Made by a program: the position numbers and the translations under genes. From Nyssa sinensis (lineage: Eukaryota > Streptophyta > Magnoliopsida > Cornales > Nyssaceae), in the NCBI GenBank assembly GCA_008638375.1, contig CM018047.1, forward strand, positions 54,935,727 through 54,999,726: a stretch of DNA of 64,000 nucleotides, given 5' to 3'. Of the stretch, positions 33,467-45,172 are shown piece after piece. Under the pieces are notes generated by a model that saw only the letters and a program-made list of their open reading frames with translations, was not told the DNA's origin and ran no database searches. Position 1 is the stretch's first letter. Each line of letters starts with the position of its first letter.

Positions 33467-34690
33467 TCTCGTGGTAACTGGCCTAGGGCCCGATCTGGTC
33501 ACTCATCCAAAGTAGGGTTTGCTACTTCTTCTCTCGCTGTTGTTGCCGAAGTACCTACTCCATCTGAGTCTTCCTTTCCATCTTTCTCTGTTGCCGATCT
33601 TGAAGCAATCCTCAAACAGGTTCTTGCACCTTCGCCATCCACTGCTATGTCTGCCACTTCTGGATCCACAGACAGGGAAGACCATTGGGATAGGCCGTAA
33701 GGTTGGACGCTTGTTTGAGCTCATCCATCTCCGCATTCCCTCTCAGCTCACTTCTCCATTGTCCTCTGCAGCCTTTGTCTCCACAATTTCTCCTACCACG
33801 CTCTGGCACTCTCGATTGGGTCATGTCTCTTCTAGTCGTCTACAAACTTTAATTTCTAGTGGATTGTTAGGATCTGTCAAAAATGAAAACTTTGATTGTC
33901 TTTCTTGTCAACTTGCCAAACAACCGGCTTTATCATTTAATAAAAGTGATTCTGTTTCTACTGCTCCTTTTGATCTGATTCACTTTGATATTTGGGGACC
34001 TTCTCCTCGCTCTACCATCGGAGGATCCATATACTTTGTCATTTTTATTAATGATTATTCTCGTTTTACTTGGATTTATCTCATGAAAAATCGCTCCGAG
34101 TTACCTCAAATATATCTTGACTTTGCCCGCATGATAAACACTCAGTTCTCTTGTTCTATCAAAGTCTTTCGCCCCGATAACGCCATAGAATACAAAGACT
34201 CTGGTTTCTTACATACTCTTCGTCATCATGGTACCATTCCTCATCGTTCTTGCCCTGGCACTTCCCAACAAAATGGTCGTGCTGAACGCAAACATAGATA
34301 TATTCTGGACACTGTTCGGGCACTTCTTATCTCTGCCTCCTGCCCTGAATGTTTTTGAGGAGAGGCTGCTCTTGTTGCCGTTTATACTATCAATCGCCTC
34401 CCCTCCCTTGTCCTCCAAAATCAATCTCCCTATGAACGCCTTTATGGTGTTTCTCCTGACTATAGTCATCTTCGTATTTTTGGTTGTGCCTGTTTCGTTT
34501 TACTCCAACCTCATGAGCGCTCTAAGTTGGAACCCCGGGCTCGTCTCTATTGTTTCTTGGGTTATGGCATTGAACATGAAGGCTATAGATGTTGGGATCC
34601 CTACTCCAAGAGACTTCTCATCTCTCGTCATGTTGTCTTTTGGGAACACAAAATGTTCTCCTTTCTCTCTCCCTTTCACGTATCCTCCCC
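33467..34690 (+). pseudogene. Copia integrase; protease deleted
   Basis: After gag, 'SATSGSTD' joins directly to 'QTGKTIGIGRKVGRLFEL' at about 33665. The latter comes just before the GAG-pre-integrase domain, so the protease, with its D-S-G-A motif, is gone. Next are 'LWHSRLGHVSSSRLQTLIS', 'CLSCQLAKQPALSF' and the integrase core 'DLIHFDIWGPSP', with 'NGRAERKHRYILDTVRALL'. A stop and frame change at 34357 are followed by 'INRLPSLVLQNQSPYERLYG' in another frame. Not functional. Confidence 0.88.
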
Positions 34691-36379
34691 CTCCACATCT
34701 TTATTATTTACTGATTCCTCTGTTGATTTATTTCCTGATGAGCCATCTGAGCTTCCAACTGCAGGTCCTTCTGAGACATCTACTCTGTCTGATGATCCTA
34801 CTATTACAGCTAATCCACCAACCATTGCCACTGATTCACCTGCCTCCAACTCCTCCTTTGATCTCTCCACTCCAGGTCCTCCACGTCGTCGTTCCATCTG
34901 GGTAAGGGAACTACCTACTCGTCTCCGTGACTATCATTGTTTTTCTACTATTATTTCTCACCATGAGCCTCAATCTTATCGTGAGGTCAGTTCTAACCCT
35001 CTTTGGCAGCAAGCAATGACAAAGGAATTGCAGGCACTCGAGAAAACTCATACTTGGGACCTTGTTGATCTCCCTCCTAACAAAAAGGCTATGGGTTGCA
35101 AGTGGGTTTACAAAATTAAAACTCACTCTGATGGTTCTATTGATAGATACAAGGCTCGTCTTGTGGCCAAAGGCTTTACCTAAGAATATGGAATTGACTA
35201 TGATGAGACCTTTGCCCCTGTTGCCCGTCTCACCTCTGTACGCTGTTTACTCGTAGTCGCTGCTGTTCGCAAATGGGGTTTATTTCAAATGGATGTGAAA
35301 AATGCCTTCTTGAATGGCGACCTTCAAGAAGACGTCTTTATGCAACCCCCTCTTGGATATCATCATCCTCCTCACAAAGTCTGCAAGCTTCATCGTGCTC
35401 TCTACGGACTTAAGCAGGCTCCTCGTGCTTGGTTTGCCAAGTTTAGCTCTGTTATTGGCGACTTTGGCTTCACTTCCAGTTCTCATGATTCCACCCTCTT
35501 TCTCCGCAAGTCTACTAGTGGATCTATCATTTTACTTCTTTATGTTGATGATATGATCATCACTGGTGATGATCTCACTGGCATTACTGATCTAAAACAG
35601 TTTCTCAGTCAACATTTTGAAATGAAGGACCTTGGACCTCTCAGTTATTTTCTCAGTCTTGAGATTTCTTCTGCTTCTGACGCTTACTATCTCTCTCAAG
35701 CCAAATATGCTTCAGATATCTTTACTAGTGCCGGGATCACTGATAGTAAGACTGCTCCTACCCCTCTCGAGCCCAATGCTCGCCTCACCCCTTTGGATGG
35801 CATTCCGCTCACCGATCCCACTTTATATCGCCAGCTGGTTGGGAGTCTTGTCTATCTTACTGTTACTTGACTTGACATTACTCATGCTGTTCATATTGTG
35901 AGTTAGTTCTTGTCTGCTCCTCGCTCCACTCACTATGCAGCCGTCCTTCGTATTCTTCGCTATGTTAAGGGCACGATGTTCTATGGCCTTCACTTCTCTG
36001 CTCATTCATCCTTTGATTTACGTGCCTACTCTGATGCTGATTGGGCAGGAGATCCTACTAATCGTCGTTCTACCACTGGGTTCTGTTTCTTTCTTGGTTC
36101 TTCTCTGATCTCCTAGCGTAGCAAGAAACAGACTGTTATTGCCAGATCCAGCACTGAAGTGGAATATCGTGCTTACTTACAAACATGGATATCCCTCACA
36201 CCTCTGCTACCACTCTCCATTGTGACAATCGAAGTGCTATCCAAATTGTTCACAATGATGTCTTTCATGAGCGTACCAAGCATATCGAGATTGATTGTCA
36301 CTTTATTCGGCAACATATTCTCCGTGGCATTGTTCATCTTCTTTCGATCTCCTCTGCTGATCAAGGCATCTACTCAAAG
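34691..36379 (+). pseudogene. Copia reverse transcriptase and RNase H
   Basis: RT motifs in order: 'ALEKTHTWDLVDLPPNKKAM', 'KARLVAKGFT' then a stop at 35180, 'QMDVKNAFLNGDLQEDVFM', 'YGLKQAPRAWFAKF' and the catalytic 'LLYVDDMIITG' at about 35540. RNase H follows with 'YSDADWAGDPTNRRSTTGF', a stop, '[11 protein letters not shown]', and after a short break '[20 protein letters not shown]' and '[13 protein letters not shown]'. At least four stops and one frameshift interrupt it. Sequence stops being recognisable at 36379. Confidence 0.92.
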
Positions 36380-37084
36380 TGAGGTCCTGGAACCAACGGT
36401 TATAGTGCCCTCCCAAGATGTGACATACTTTAACCCTGTGATTGTAGTGATCCTCCAAGCCGAGATATGTCACAACCTTGGGATGCGGTATTTGCGTGCT
36501 ACACCCCATCCCACGGTCATGGTCTTGCTCTTATGTGCGACCTGGTCATGGCTCGCGATGCTGTCTGGTACGAATTGTGATATACCAGGTTATAGCCTAC
36601 CTCAGGAACATGGGCTTTAGTAGATTAAGGTTGGTAAGAGGGGCTTGGTATTGACTAATCAATGAATCTTTCTATAAGGTACCCAGGCCAATGAGGGAAG
36701 GACAGACATCATGGAAAGCATGAATGATGGGAACTTTAAATGTTGAACATACGAGATGCCTATAAATAGCATGAAAGGACTCTCTGGCCATTCCTCATTG
36801 CCATTTCGAACAATTGCCAACCTAACCCTTATTCTCCCTAACCTCTCACTTACCCTTCTCTCCACTGACTCTGTGTTCCCATATTGCTTCCACCTCTCAT
36901 TTGGTCATTCTAGGAGGAAGGCTCTTAGGAACCCCATTTTCACTTACAGATGTCTCTTCAAAAAACACTTCTAAAAATTGCATGGGCTAGGAAAATAATT
37001 AAAAAATTACATAGGTCACAAAAAATTTAAAAACAAAATTATATGGGTGAGGTAAAAAAATTCTCAATTTTGTTGTCTCCAATT

Positions 37085-37465
37085 CAAATGTTGGAGGTTT
37101 TTTTACCCTACCGACGTATTTTTTTTAAAATTTTTCATCACCCATGCAACTTTTAAATTATTTCAGTGATTATGCATTTTTTAAAGTCGTCTTTCGAAAA
37201 GACACTTCTATTGAAAAATTGGTCCAAAAGTGTTTTTTGTTTGAAAGTTTTAAGTATTCAATAATTCATTACTAATTAAGTTTTCACATGTTAAGCCAAA
37301 ATGAGTCTTTTGAAAAGACGCTTCTAGATGTGTTTTTTTAAAAGACAGCTTTAGATAAATTTTTTACATTAAAGACGTCTTCTTAAGACGCTTCTAAAAA
37401 TTACATGGGTTGAGAAAATAATTTAAAAACAGCATGGGTCATGAAGAATTAAAAAAATGCATTTC
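37085..37465. mobile_element. Foldback element copy 2, complete
   Basis: The left arm, with 'ttttttaccctaccgacg' and 'catcacccatgcaacttttaaattatttcag', is inverse to the right arm, 'tacatgggttgagaaaataatttaaaaacagcatgggtcatgaag'. The core carries 'gaaaagacgcttctag'. It follows copy 1 directly. No coding sequence or transposase is present. TSD not determined. Confidence 0.7.
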
Positions 37466-38699
37466 TCAAATGGTGTACCCCACATTGTTATATGAAAAAT
37501 AAAATAAAAGCCTCACAAAACATAAAATATTATTAGAAGAGATGGACGGAGTCCCAATTAAAGTCTCTTCGATCTTTAAGTTAGCATAATTTAGAGTGAT
37601 AGGAAAAAATTATAATACATTAGAATGTCCATTAATACCTTGCCTCTTGTGAGGAAAATCCTTCTTTGTCGGAGAATAATATTTTGACAAGGGTCCAAAA
37701 GAGTCTCATTTCTTTTTGTAACCAGTTCTTTAAACAGCCCGTATTGAATTTGAATTTGAAGTTACATTCTTTTTTTTCCACCTCATATCATAAGACATAA
37801 ATGAAAAAATGAATGATGTTCTCATATTTTGAATTATGTGTGACCTGGTCGATAGTGGGCTCACGTAAAAGGCTATTATGCTTGGGCTTTCTTGTGGTTT
37901 ATTCAAGTCGACAAATCTGGCCTGTAAATCTAACCAGATTATTTCCCATCAATTGCCCTCCATTCTTAAGCCTATTTTTCTTTTCAAGCACTGAGAATCT
38001 TTTGACAGGTTTTGGTGGTTATCTTATGAGTAGGGGTAGGGTCACACTAATTATGACATGATCATTGTTGCTTCTTATTGTTTTGGTGTGTCGGGCTTTT
38101 AATCTGCCCATGTTGGTCCAATCTAGATCTTTGGCTCCATCAGTTATGAATAGTGGTTTTTCATTGCAAGATTTCAATCTAGATCGTGAGTTTTCCATTT
38201 CGGGTATGCCATACTTTTCTAATTTTTTATTTCCTATATAGGGATTTTGTTTTCGTTAATTCTTCCTGGGCTCTTATTAAGAAATCAATATTCCTATGAC
38301 CTACTTTTTACTTTTCTATGCCATTATTTCGTCATTTGTTGATGTAGGGCTTCTTCATTTTTAGCACCCCAGTGGCTAGGGCTTTCCTAAGCTTTCTTAC
38401 TTGATTAGCCTAGTTTTTGTCCCCATTTCACTAACTGTGATAGATTCTTAGAGGAGGTTAGTTCCTCCGATTTGAAACTATGATTCAAGATACTATGACT
38501 ATTTTTTCACAACCATAATTAGTAATATACATTACAAAAAATTCATTAACTATACAAGTATAAAACCATTTTTTCTTAAAAAGTACTATGAAAATTTGGC
38601 TTCAAGATTTGAAAACGATAAAATTACAAATTAAGATGCGTACAAAAATAATATGACTATTGATTGAAATTTTAGAATAAAATGGAACATTTACATGTT
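37466..38699. other. Intergenic, nothing recognised
   Basis: Short open frames (for example 37813-38061, 82 codons) lack a known domain, a good start context or splice structure, and I do not call them genes. Confidence 0.6.
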
Positions 38700-38930
38700 T
38701 TTTTTTTTTGGGAAAGTAAGCGAAATTGTATTAAAAGTATATAGAAAGAATGTACAAAGGGGAACAACTACAATCCAACTATACACTGTAGTAGCAACAC
38801 TAACTAAGCAAGAGCATAACCATGTAGAGAGGCATCAACTTCAAAGAAAAACAACAAAAAAGACAGACTAGAGCAAGCCAAACAAAGAACTAATAATCAA
38901 CTACTTAGAACTAACTAATATGGATTTGGG
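38700..38930 (-). mobile_element. LINE 3' tail with poly(A)
   Basis: On the minus strand the sequence ends 'tttaatacaatttcgcttactttccc' followed by a run of A (plus-strand T run at 38700-38711), the usual tail of plant L1-type LINEs. Only the 3' untranslated part seems present. A likely but imperfect target copy is 'gaacatttacatg' against 'gaatacatgtg' on the far side. Confidence 0.6.
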
Positions 38931-40066
38931 GATATTTTAGTGAATACATGTGATCTAGTTGCTAAGAGTTCTTTTAACAATTTTCCAAGAGGAAGCTTTA
39001 ATTCATGCGGAGTCTAAAATCTTTGAGAAGGCTCGATTAGGGTTGAGGTGCTTCTACCTCCAAAATCTTGAGTTTATTACTTTCTAGATGTAGTAAATTG
39101 TAGCTATATAAGAGCATTTTTTGATAGTATAGATGAAATCATCATCTTCAAAATGTTGTAGCCCGTTCTGATGGCCGATTCTTCTAAACCCTCTTGGGTC
39201 ACCGGTTTGCCGGTCTGACGGGCTGGGTCACCTGGTCCAAACCGAGTTGCTTCCTTAACCTGTCAAATTAAAAAATGGCCCAGTTCTGATAACTATCCTC
39301 AGTGGATCATATTACTCTTCCTTGATAGTGCAATATTAGTCTTCACTGCACATGATCACCTTATCATTGCCTGTTTTTTCTCACTTTATTTCCAATTGTT
39401 GCTCTTACTATCTCAAGAATGCATTTATCTCGAATTTTATCCTTTCTTATCTTACCATGTGTTCTCATTTTTAGTCGTCTAATAAAATTTATATGGTTTT
39501 GTTCAAGTACAACATGGGTTATAATTTGCATTGTGGAAACCAATCGCACAACTTGACATGTAATTGCAATGCTAGGCATGAAAACTGTCTTAAGTCATTG
39601 TTACGCTATCATATATCTTTTGTGAATGTCCGTAAGGGAACTTGTAATTATGAGTTTGAAGTGCGTATAGAGATGGACCACAGAAAGTTGGCTTCAATAG
39701 GCAAGTTCAAATATACGAGTCATGATGTAAACAGTATAAAATTTGTTATCAAGCATTGAACTGATCATGATTGTTGAAAATGTGGACATCTATAACTTCA
39801 TATTAGGAACTGTAGTAAGGATACATATTAAACACTCCATGTTGCTTTTTTCTCAAGTAAATACAGGTGCTTGTCAACATCTATATGTGTGTGTGTTTAG
39901 GTGGAATCATTGTTGTTATGTCAACTAGTGTTCAACATGCCAACTGGAAACGCGGCGAAGTAAAACTTGGGTAGACATGAACTTTCCAAGTGACCCAACT
40001 TGCTTTTCACGTTGGATTGTGAAGACTTAGTTTCAGTTTTCCTGTCACTTAATTTTCCATAAATCT

Positions 40067-40103
<37 letters not shown>

Positions 40104-40537
40104 GTGTAAACCCAGGTTAATTTTTGGGCAGGTTACTTTTCATATTTCAGTTGTTCGACCAATTTTTTTTAAAAATAATAACAGTAATCAGCACATTGTC
40201 TTTAACTGGATGCAACCAGTTATTGCCCAAGTGGCATTTCTGGTTTTAAGATCTGAAGCCTTGAAAACGCCAGATACTACTGAGCTTAAGTTTGCAGTTT
40301 TGGCACCAGCATTTTCAGCTTTAATAATGTTAAGAAACTGATTGTTAAAGTATTTGTCAAAAAAATTGATTACAAAAGTAAATGAGTGGATGTATTTTTG
40401 ATAATTCAGAAAGCAGTTTCCCGATGATGTACTCATTTTTTTGGTGAATTTTTTATTCTTCATATGCTTTCCTTTCTGTTTCATTGTCGTATGTATACTC
40501 ATTTAGATAGCCATCCAGTTGTGTGTACTTCACTTGG
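38931..40537. other. Intergenic, nothing recognised
   Basis: AT-rich with a (TA)n tract at 40071-40100. Open frames at 39493-39759 (plus, 88 codons) and 40188-40502 (minus, 104 codons) show no motif I know. They could be fragments of host genes near the COQ3 piece but I have no support for that. Confidence 0.5.
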
Positions 40538-40693
40538 GTAATTGAGCACGTAGCAGATCCAGTTGAATTCTGCAAATCCCTGGCAGCATTAACCGTTTCT
40601 AGTGGAGCCACTGTGATCTCAACAATCAATCGTTCCTTGAAATCTTATGCTTCTGCCATCATTGCAGCCGAGTACCTCCTCCACTGGGAATAA
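40538..40693 (+). pseudogene. COQ3: COQ3 methyltransferase, exon fragment
   Basis: The frame reads 'VIEHVADPVEFCKSLAALTV' and then 'ATVISTINRSLKSYASAIIA' and 'AEYLLHW', closely matching the post-SAM-binding part of plant COQ3, the mitochondrial O-methyltransferase of ubiquinone synthesis. Only about 52 residues exist here, with a stop right after. No upstream Rossmann motif or downstream exons are found nearby. It is a piece of a gene moved or left behind, not a working copy. Confidence 0.8.
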
Positions 40694-41852
40694 TTATCTA
40701 GTTCATCCTGTCACTTTTTTTTTTTTTTTGGTTAATATCCTATTAAGCATCTTTGGTGTTTGCTATTGGATGCTCTCCTTGGTGATATAGTTGGTGTTCA
40801 TGCTTTTCCTTGCCTTCCTCTGGGATTATGTATGCTCTTAATCTATGTTGATACTTGTATCTGATGTTGCCATCAAGTTACAAACCTCAGCATTGAAATT
40901 GTTTTTCTTGCTTTAATGTCAAGTTCTATTCATGTTGCACACACACACACACACAAAAACAAGTGTAAATTATAGTTACTTCCCTTGTACTTTTGCCTCA
41001 TCACAGATAGATTCCTACCGATATCTTCTATTATCAAGTTTAAGCCTGACACATTAGCAGAAGTTGCAATTTACCATATTGCACACATTATTTTACGAGT
41101 ATGGTAAGAGACAATAGACTACTCCCACGTAGACTTGAACCAATATACTTTACTATCTTCTCTTTTTTCTCTCTACTCGCTCTACTTGGACCACCTTCAT
41201 ACTCTGCTTCATGTCTCTCTCTCTAGCAAATTTGAAGTCCTCACCAAACCACCCCCATAACCACCATTCAATATTCATCATACCCACTACCACCATAGCC
41301 CAAATCTATTTGGACCTCCATCAAGCATCATCACCATCTCTTTCCTTCTCTCTCAAACAGTCTAACCCAAACCTATCACCACCACAGTCTGTATCTTCAC
41401 TGTCACAGAACCACAACCTTCATCTTCTTCTCCTTCTTCCTTATTTCTGTTTCTGTATCTAGTTCTCTCAAATTTTTCTTCTCCATTAAACGCAACATAT
41501 AGAAAGCAACCCACTGTCACTACACCACCTTGTCCATTTGGAGAAAAAAAACACACACCACACCCTGAAACTCGCAATAGTACCACCCAAAGCTGCCATT
41601 TGCCATCAATCAATTCAGCCGAAAACCAAAGCAAATCCCATCATTTCCATTCCAGATCAATCATCCATTAAATTATTGTACATGGACATAAAACGACAAC
41701 AATTTATATGAACTAAATGACATTACAATGTCAAACATAAATAAGGGGAAAATGATTTAAACCAAACACGTGCTGCCTTAATCAATTATCATGCTGGGTA
41801 CAGCATAAGAATTCAGCAACCCATGACCGTCATTCTTGTCCCATCACCAAAT
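40694..41852. other. Intergenic, low-complexity
   Basis: Contains a T run (about 40716), a (CA)n tract at 40937-40954 and a CT/CA-rich stretch 41160-41600, in which open frames appear on both strands because of its composition. No gene supported. Confidence 0.5.
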
Positions 41853-42391
41853 CTTAAGAAGCACGAAGACATGCAGATTCGGGACATGGATACGACACGA
41901 TATGAATAAAAAATTTCTCAAAAAAATAAGATACAAATACATTAAGGACATGTTGAATATATATTTTTATATACCATATAATAAAAACATAACATTATTT
42001 CAATTAAAATTGGTATAAAAACATATAAATCACAAAAATATTATTAGAATATTAAAAAAAACAAATCAATTAAGTAAAAATTTAAAAACTCTTTCATTTA
42101 ATCATCCACGATTAAAGTTTCAAAACAAATTTGCTAATTATTACATAAAACATATTTTTACTAACTACTACATAAAAACATATATATATGTGTGTATATA
42201 TATATATATATAACCAAAAAAAATAGAGAAAAAAAGTGTACTATCGTGTAAAAACATGTCTTAACGTGTCTGAAATTTAGAAAAAAAATAAAAATTTGGA
42301 AACTCTTTTTTCATGTGTTCGGGAAAATGTTCGAGAGTGTCAGTGTCTGACACATATATATGAGTTAAAATAGAGTATTCTTGCTTCATAA
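41853..42391. mobile_element. MITE copy 3 (cacgga/tccgtg family)
   Basis: Starts CTTAAGAAGCACGAAGACATG and ends TTCTTGCTTCATAA. Flanks ACCAAAT at 41846-41852 and 42392-42398 match exactly. It carries the same internal words as the two intronic copies ('gttgaatatatatttttat', 'cattatttcaattaaaattgg'). Confidence 0.85.
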
Positions 42392-42899
42392 ACCAAATTA
42401 GTATCACCCTGCTAAACTGTTTCATGACGCACCAGTTTTGCCTCAAAAATCAGCACCCAATTAAATTCATAGCTGAGCTGCCAAAACCCCCGCCACTGAG
42501 ACTTCCTCATAAGGAAACAAAATCCTCTGAAAATGTACATGCTGATATCACTGTTTTTTCAATATTGTATGAGGAATTTGCAAAGGTGAAGTTGAAGGGA
42601 CTTCAATGGTGTTACTAATCAATCAAAATAAAAATAAAATGGACTTCAGTGGCGGTGAATGGTGGGTTTTAGATGGTGGGCTGTAGAAGCCGTGAGAAAC
42701 CATTTTGGGCTTCGATGGTGTAGGAGAGAATAAGGAGAAGAATTTCAAATGAAAATTTAAAAAAAAAAAAAAGGGCCACAATTTTTCTAATCCAACCATG
42801 GAATGCAATGTTGGTACCTGAAAAATTCAATGCAAGCAATCTTATAGGCTATGATAAGGGAATATTCTACTTGTTACTGTCCCATTGAGGGCATTTATC
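42392..42899. other. Intergenic, nothing recognised
   Basis: A 64-codon open frame at 42424-42618 has no recognisable motif. A-rich tract at 42758-42772. Confidence 0.5.
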
Positions 42900-42999
42900 A
42901 GGCATTCTTTTTTCTTTTTTTGGGTCTTTGGCTAATGAATGCTTGGACACGAGGGTGAGAAGAATTGAGTCAGGCATTATGCTTAAGCTAGATATTGAG

Positions 43000-43471
43000 T
43001 GTGGTATCCCATAACACCCAGTGACTAAGATCTTAAGCGCTTATAAGTGTGAGCTTGAATCTTCAATGTACAACGCGTTTTGTGGAGTAGTCCAAGAAGC
43101 ATAGTTGTGGGGCAAAGGGCTCAGCTTGTTAATCAAAGTGAGCAATATTGTACAATGAGGGTTCGAGTCATTACAATTGGTATTAGAGTTGGTTCTCAGA
43201 GGGTTAAGGCCCTAGAGTGTTCGCTAATGGGTAGCTAAGAGATTTGGACTGGCCTACAAGAACGTTTGGTCCTTTTGTGGGGTGGGGGGGCTAATGTGGT
43301 ATCCCACATCGCCTAGTGACTAAGATCCTAAAGTGCTTGTAGGTGTGGACTTGACCCTTCATTGCACAATGTGTTTTCTGGACTAATTTAGGGAAGCAAA
43401 GTCGTGTGGTGAGGGCCTAGCCCGTTAGCCAAAGCGGAAAATATTGTACAACGTGGGTTTGGATTGTTACA
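43000..43471 (+). mobile_element. TRIM retrotransposon inside the LINE
   Basis: Two similar LTRs lie at 43000-43175 and 43295-43471, both starting TGTGGTATCCCA and ending GTTACA or ATTACA. Directly after the first is a degenerate primer-binding site 'ttggtattagag' and before the second a purine tract 'gtggggtggggggg' (43276-43290). The internal part is only ~119 bp, with no coding, which defines a terminal-repeat retrotransposon in miniature. Flanks TTGAG and TTGTG are the 5-bp TSD with one change, and removing the element restores the RT motif 'LDIE-KVYDHV' in frame. Confidence 0.92.
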
Positions 43472-44836
43472 TTGTGAAAGTGTATGACCATGTCAACGAG
43501 GGTTTTTGCTATGTTTTTTGGAGAAGGTAGATTTTGGACCTAGGCGAAGAAAGTGGGTGAAGTTATGCATTTCAACAATGTGGTTCCCATCCTTTATTAA
43601 TGGCATGCTAGCAAGGTTTTTCGCTACTTCTAGAGGACTTAGGGGGGGCTTTATACTTTTTTCTTTATATTGTGGTGATGGAGGCCTTTTGTTAGTTGAT
43701 GGGTAGAACAGTTGAAAGAGGGAAGTTAAGTGGTTTTGAGGTAGGGTTGGGTAACAAGAACAAGTTAAAGGTATCTCATTTGGTATTCATAGATGACACG
43801 ATTAACTTTTTTGAGACTAAGGTCGACCAACTTAGATTTTTGAGATGCTTTCTTTTATGTTGTCAAGTATGTTGGGTTTGAAAATGAATTTGGAAAAAAA
43901 TGGAGCTTACTCCAATAGTTATCAAGTAACGCCCTATCGGGAGGCACAAATTTGAGATTGTGATAAAGTGGTTGCAAGGAGACTGATAACTTCAAAAGAA
44001 ACTTTATCTATCGAAAGGGAGGAGGTTGACTCTCATTAAGAGCATGCTGTCATCTATGCCTACTTCATGCCTCTCTTTTCGATCCTAGCTTCCGTGGTGA
44101 GGCATTTGGAGAACCTTGAGGGAGACTTCCTGGAGTGATCTAAGGGAGGTATTCAATTATTATTTGGGAGACTGGAAGACGATTTGTGAACCAAAAAGGC
44201 TTGGGGGTCAAAAATCTTAAGTTGTTGAACAAGGCGTGTTGGGTAAGTGGCTTTGGTTCTATACACCTGCGGAAGAGGGTGGCAGAAGGGAAGTATGCTA
44301 GTGAATGGGGAAGTTGGTGCTTAAAAGAAGTTAGAATTTCTCGTTGGGTTGGGTTATGAAAGGGTATCATGAAGGGATGGGATGACCTCAAAAAATTCAG
44401 ATTAATGTTAGTAACTGGTCAGTGGATAAAGTTTTAGTATGACCTAATGACATCCTTTTCTCTTGAGGATTGCAGTGGATAATTAAGTACCAGTAGTAAA
44501 TTATTTGAGGTGGTCTGAAGAGGAGGGGTTTGTGATGTATTTTTTATTAGATCGGTTCAGGATTTAGGAGACGGAGATTTTGGTGCTTTATAAGAACTTG
44601 TATGGCTTGGAACTAATGTGTGAATGATGAGGTAAGGTGGGGTTTTATAAAGGAGATTTTGGAGTTAGATCTTATTATTATATGCTCTTAGGAGGAACAA
44701 ACAATCATTCCCATGAAAAATGATTTGGTGCTTGAAGGCTCCTTTCAAGGTTGCTTTTTTTTTTTTTCTAGACAGGAGCCTTCGATAAGATTTTTATGTT
44801 AGAGACTCTTCATAGGCGAGGAATAAGTAATAGTCG

Positions 44837-45172
44837 ACCGATGCTGCATATGTAAGAATGAAGAGGAATCAGTTGGTCACCTATTGTTACATTGCATGAT
44901 GGTAAAGAGAGTTATCGGTGTTGTTTATCTTGCTATTGAAGATCCAATGGGTGACACCTCATTGTACAAGAGGCGCTATTGAGTTGGATCCTCTTTGCCT
45001 GTGGACCGATGCTACATATGTAAGAATGAAGAGGAATCAATTGGTCACCTATTGTTACATTGCATGATGGTAAATGGAGTTATTGGTGTTGTTTCTCTTG
45101 CTATTCAAGATCCAATGGGTGATGCCTCATGCATACTATAGGTGCTATTGAGTTGGATCCTCTTTGCCTGTC
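44837..45172 (+). repeat. 168-bp tandem duplication of the LINE zinc-finger region
   Basis: Copies start 'accgatgctgcatatgtaag' (44837) and 'accgatgctacatatgtaag' (45005), 168 bases apart. Each encodes the zf-RVT motif C-x2-C...H-x4-HC, so the finger occurs twice in a row. The copies differ at several bases. Confidence 0.92.

Larger units (their letters stand above)
31844..36379 (+). mobile_element. Ty1/copia retrotransposon, 3' LTR missing
   Basis: A 176-bp 5' LTR (31844-32019) is followed by the PBS, a minisatellite leader, gag, integrase, reverse transcriptase and RNase H in the Ty1/copia order (integrase before RT). The protease region is deleted, and the frame breaks several times. No second copy of the LTR follows. 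The left flank GAGGT (31839-31843) recurs at 36380-36384, just where recognisable copia sequence stops. Confidence 0.93.
31825..36948 (+). mobile_element. Older solo LTR, itself split by copia
   Basis: The outer LTR runs TGTAAGGTTTCATCGAGGT (31825-31843), then resumes after the copia at 36385 and ends TTTTCACTTACA at 36948, about 583 bp in all. It has a TATA box 'cctataaatagc' at 36759-36770. Flanks are GAGGC and GATGT, only 3 of 5 alike, so the TSD is decayed or this reading is slightly wrong. The right part shows no coding motif, and open frames there are short. Confidence 0.5.
31501..37080. mobile_element. Foldback element copy 1, split by nested insertions
   Basis: The left part (31501-31824) and right part (36949-37080) together match the complete copy at 37085-37465. 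The left arm, 'tacctaactcatgc...ttaattatttctttgacc', is the inverse of the right arm, 'gcatgggctaggaaaataat...ggtaaaaaaattctc'. The core holds 'ctaattaagttttcacat' and 'aaatgagtc...gacgcttcta'. The gap is filled by a solo LTR that itself holds a copia element. Confidence 0.72.

Noticed and set aside
41211..41634. Open frames on both strands, Ser/Pro/His- or Leu-rich
   Set aside because: CT/CA low-complexity DNA; no domain, no splice support.
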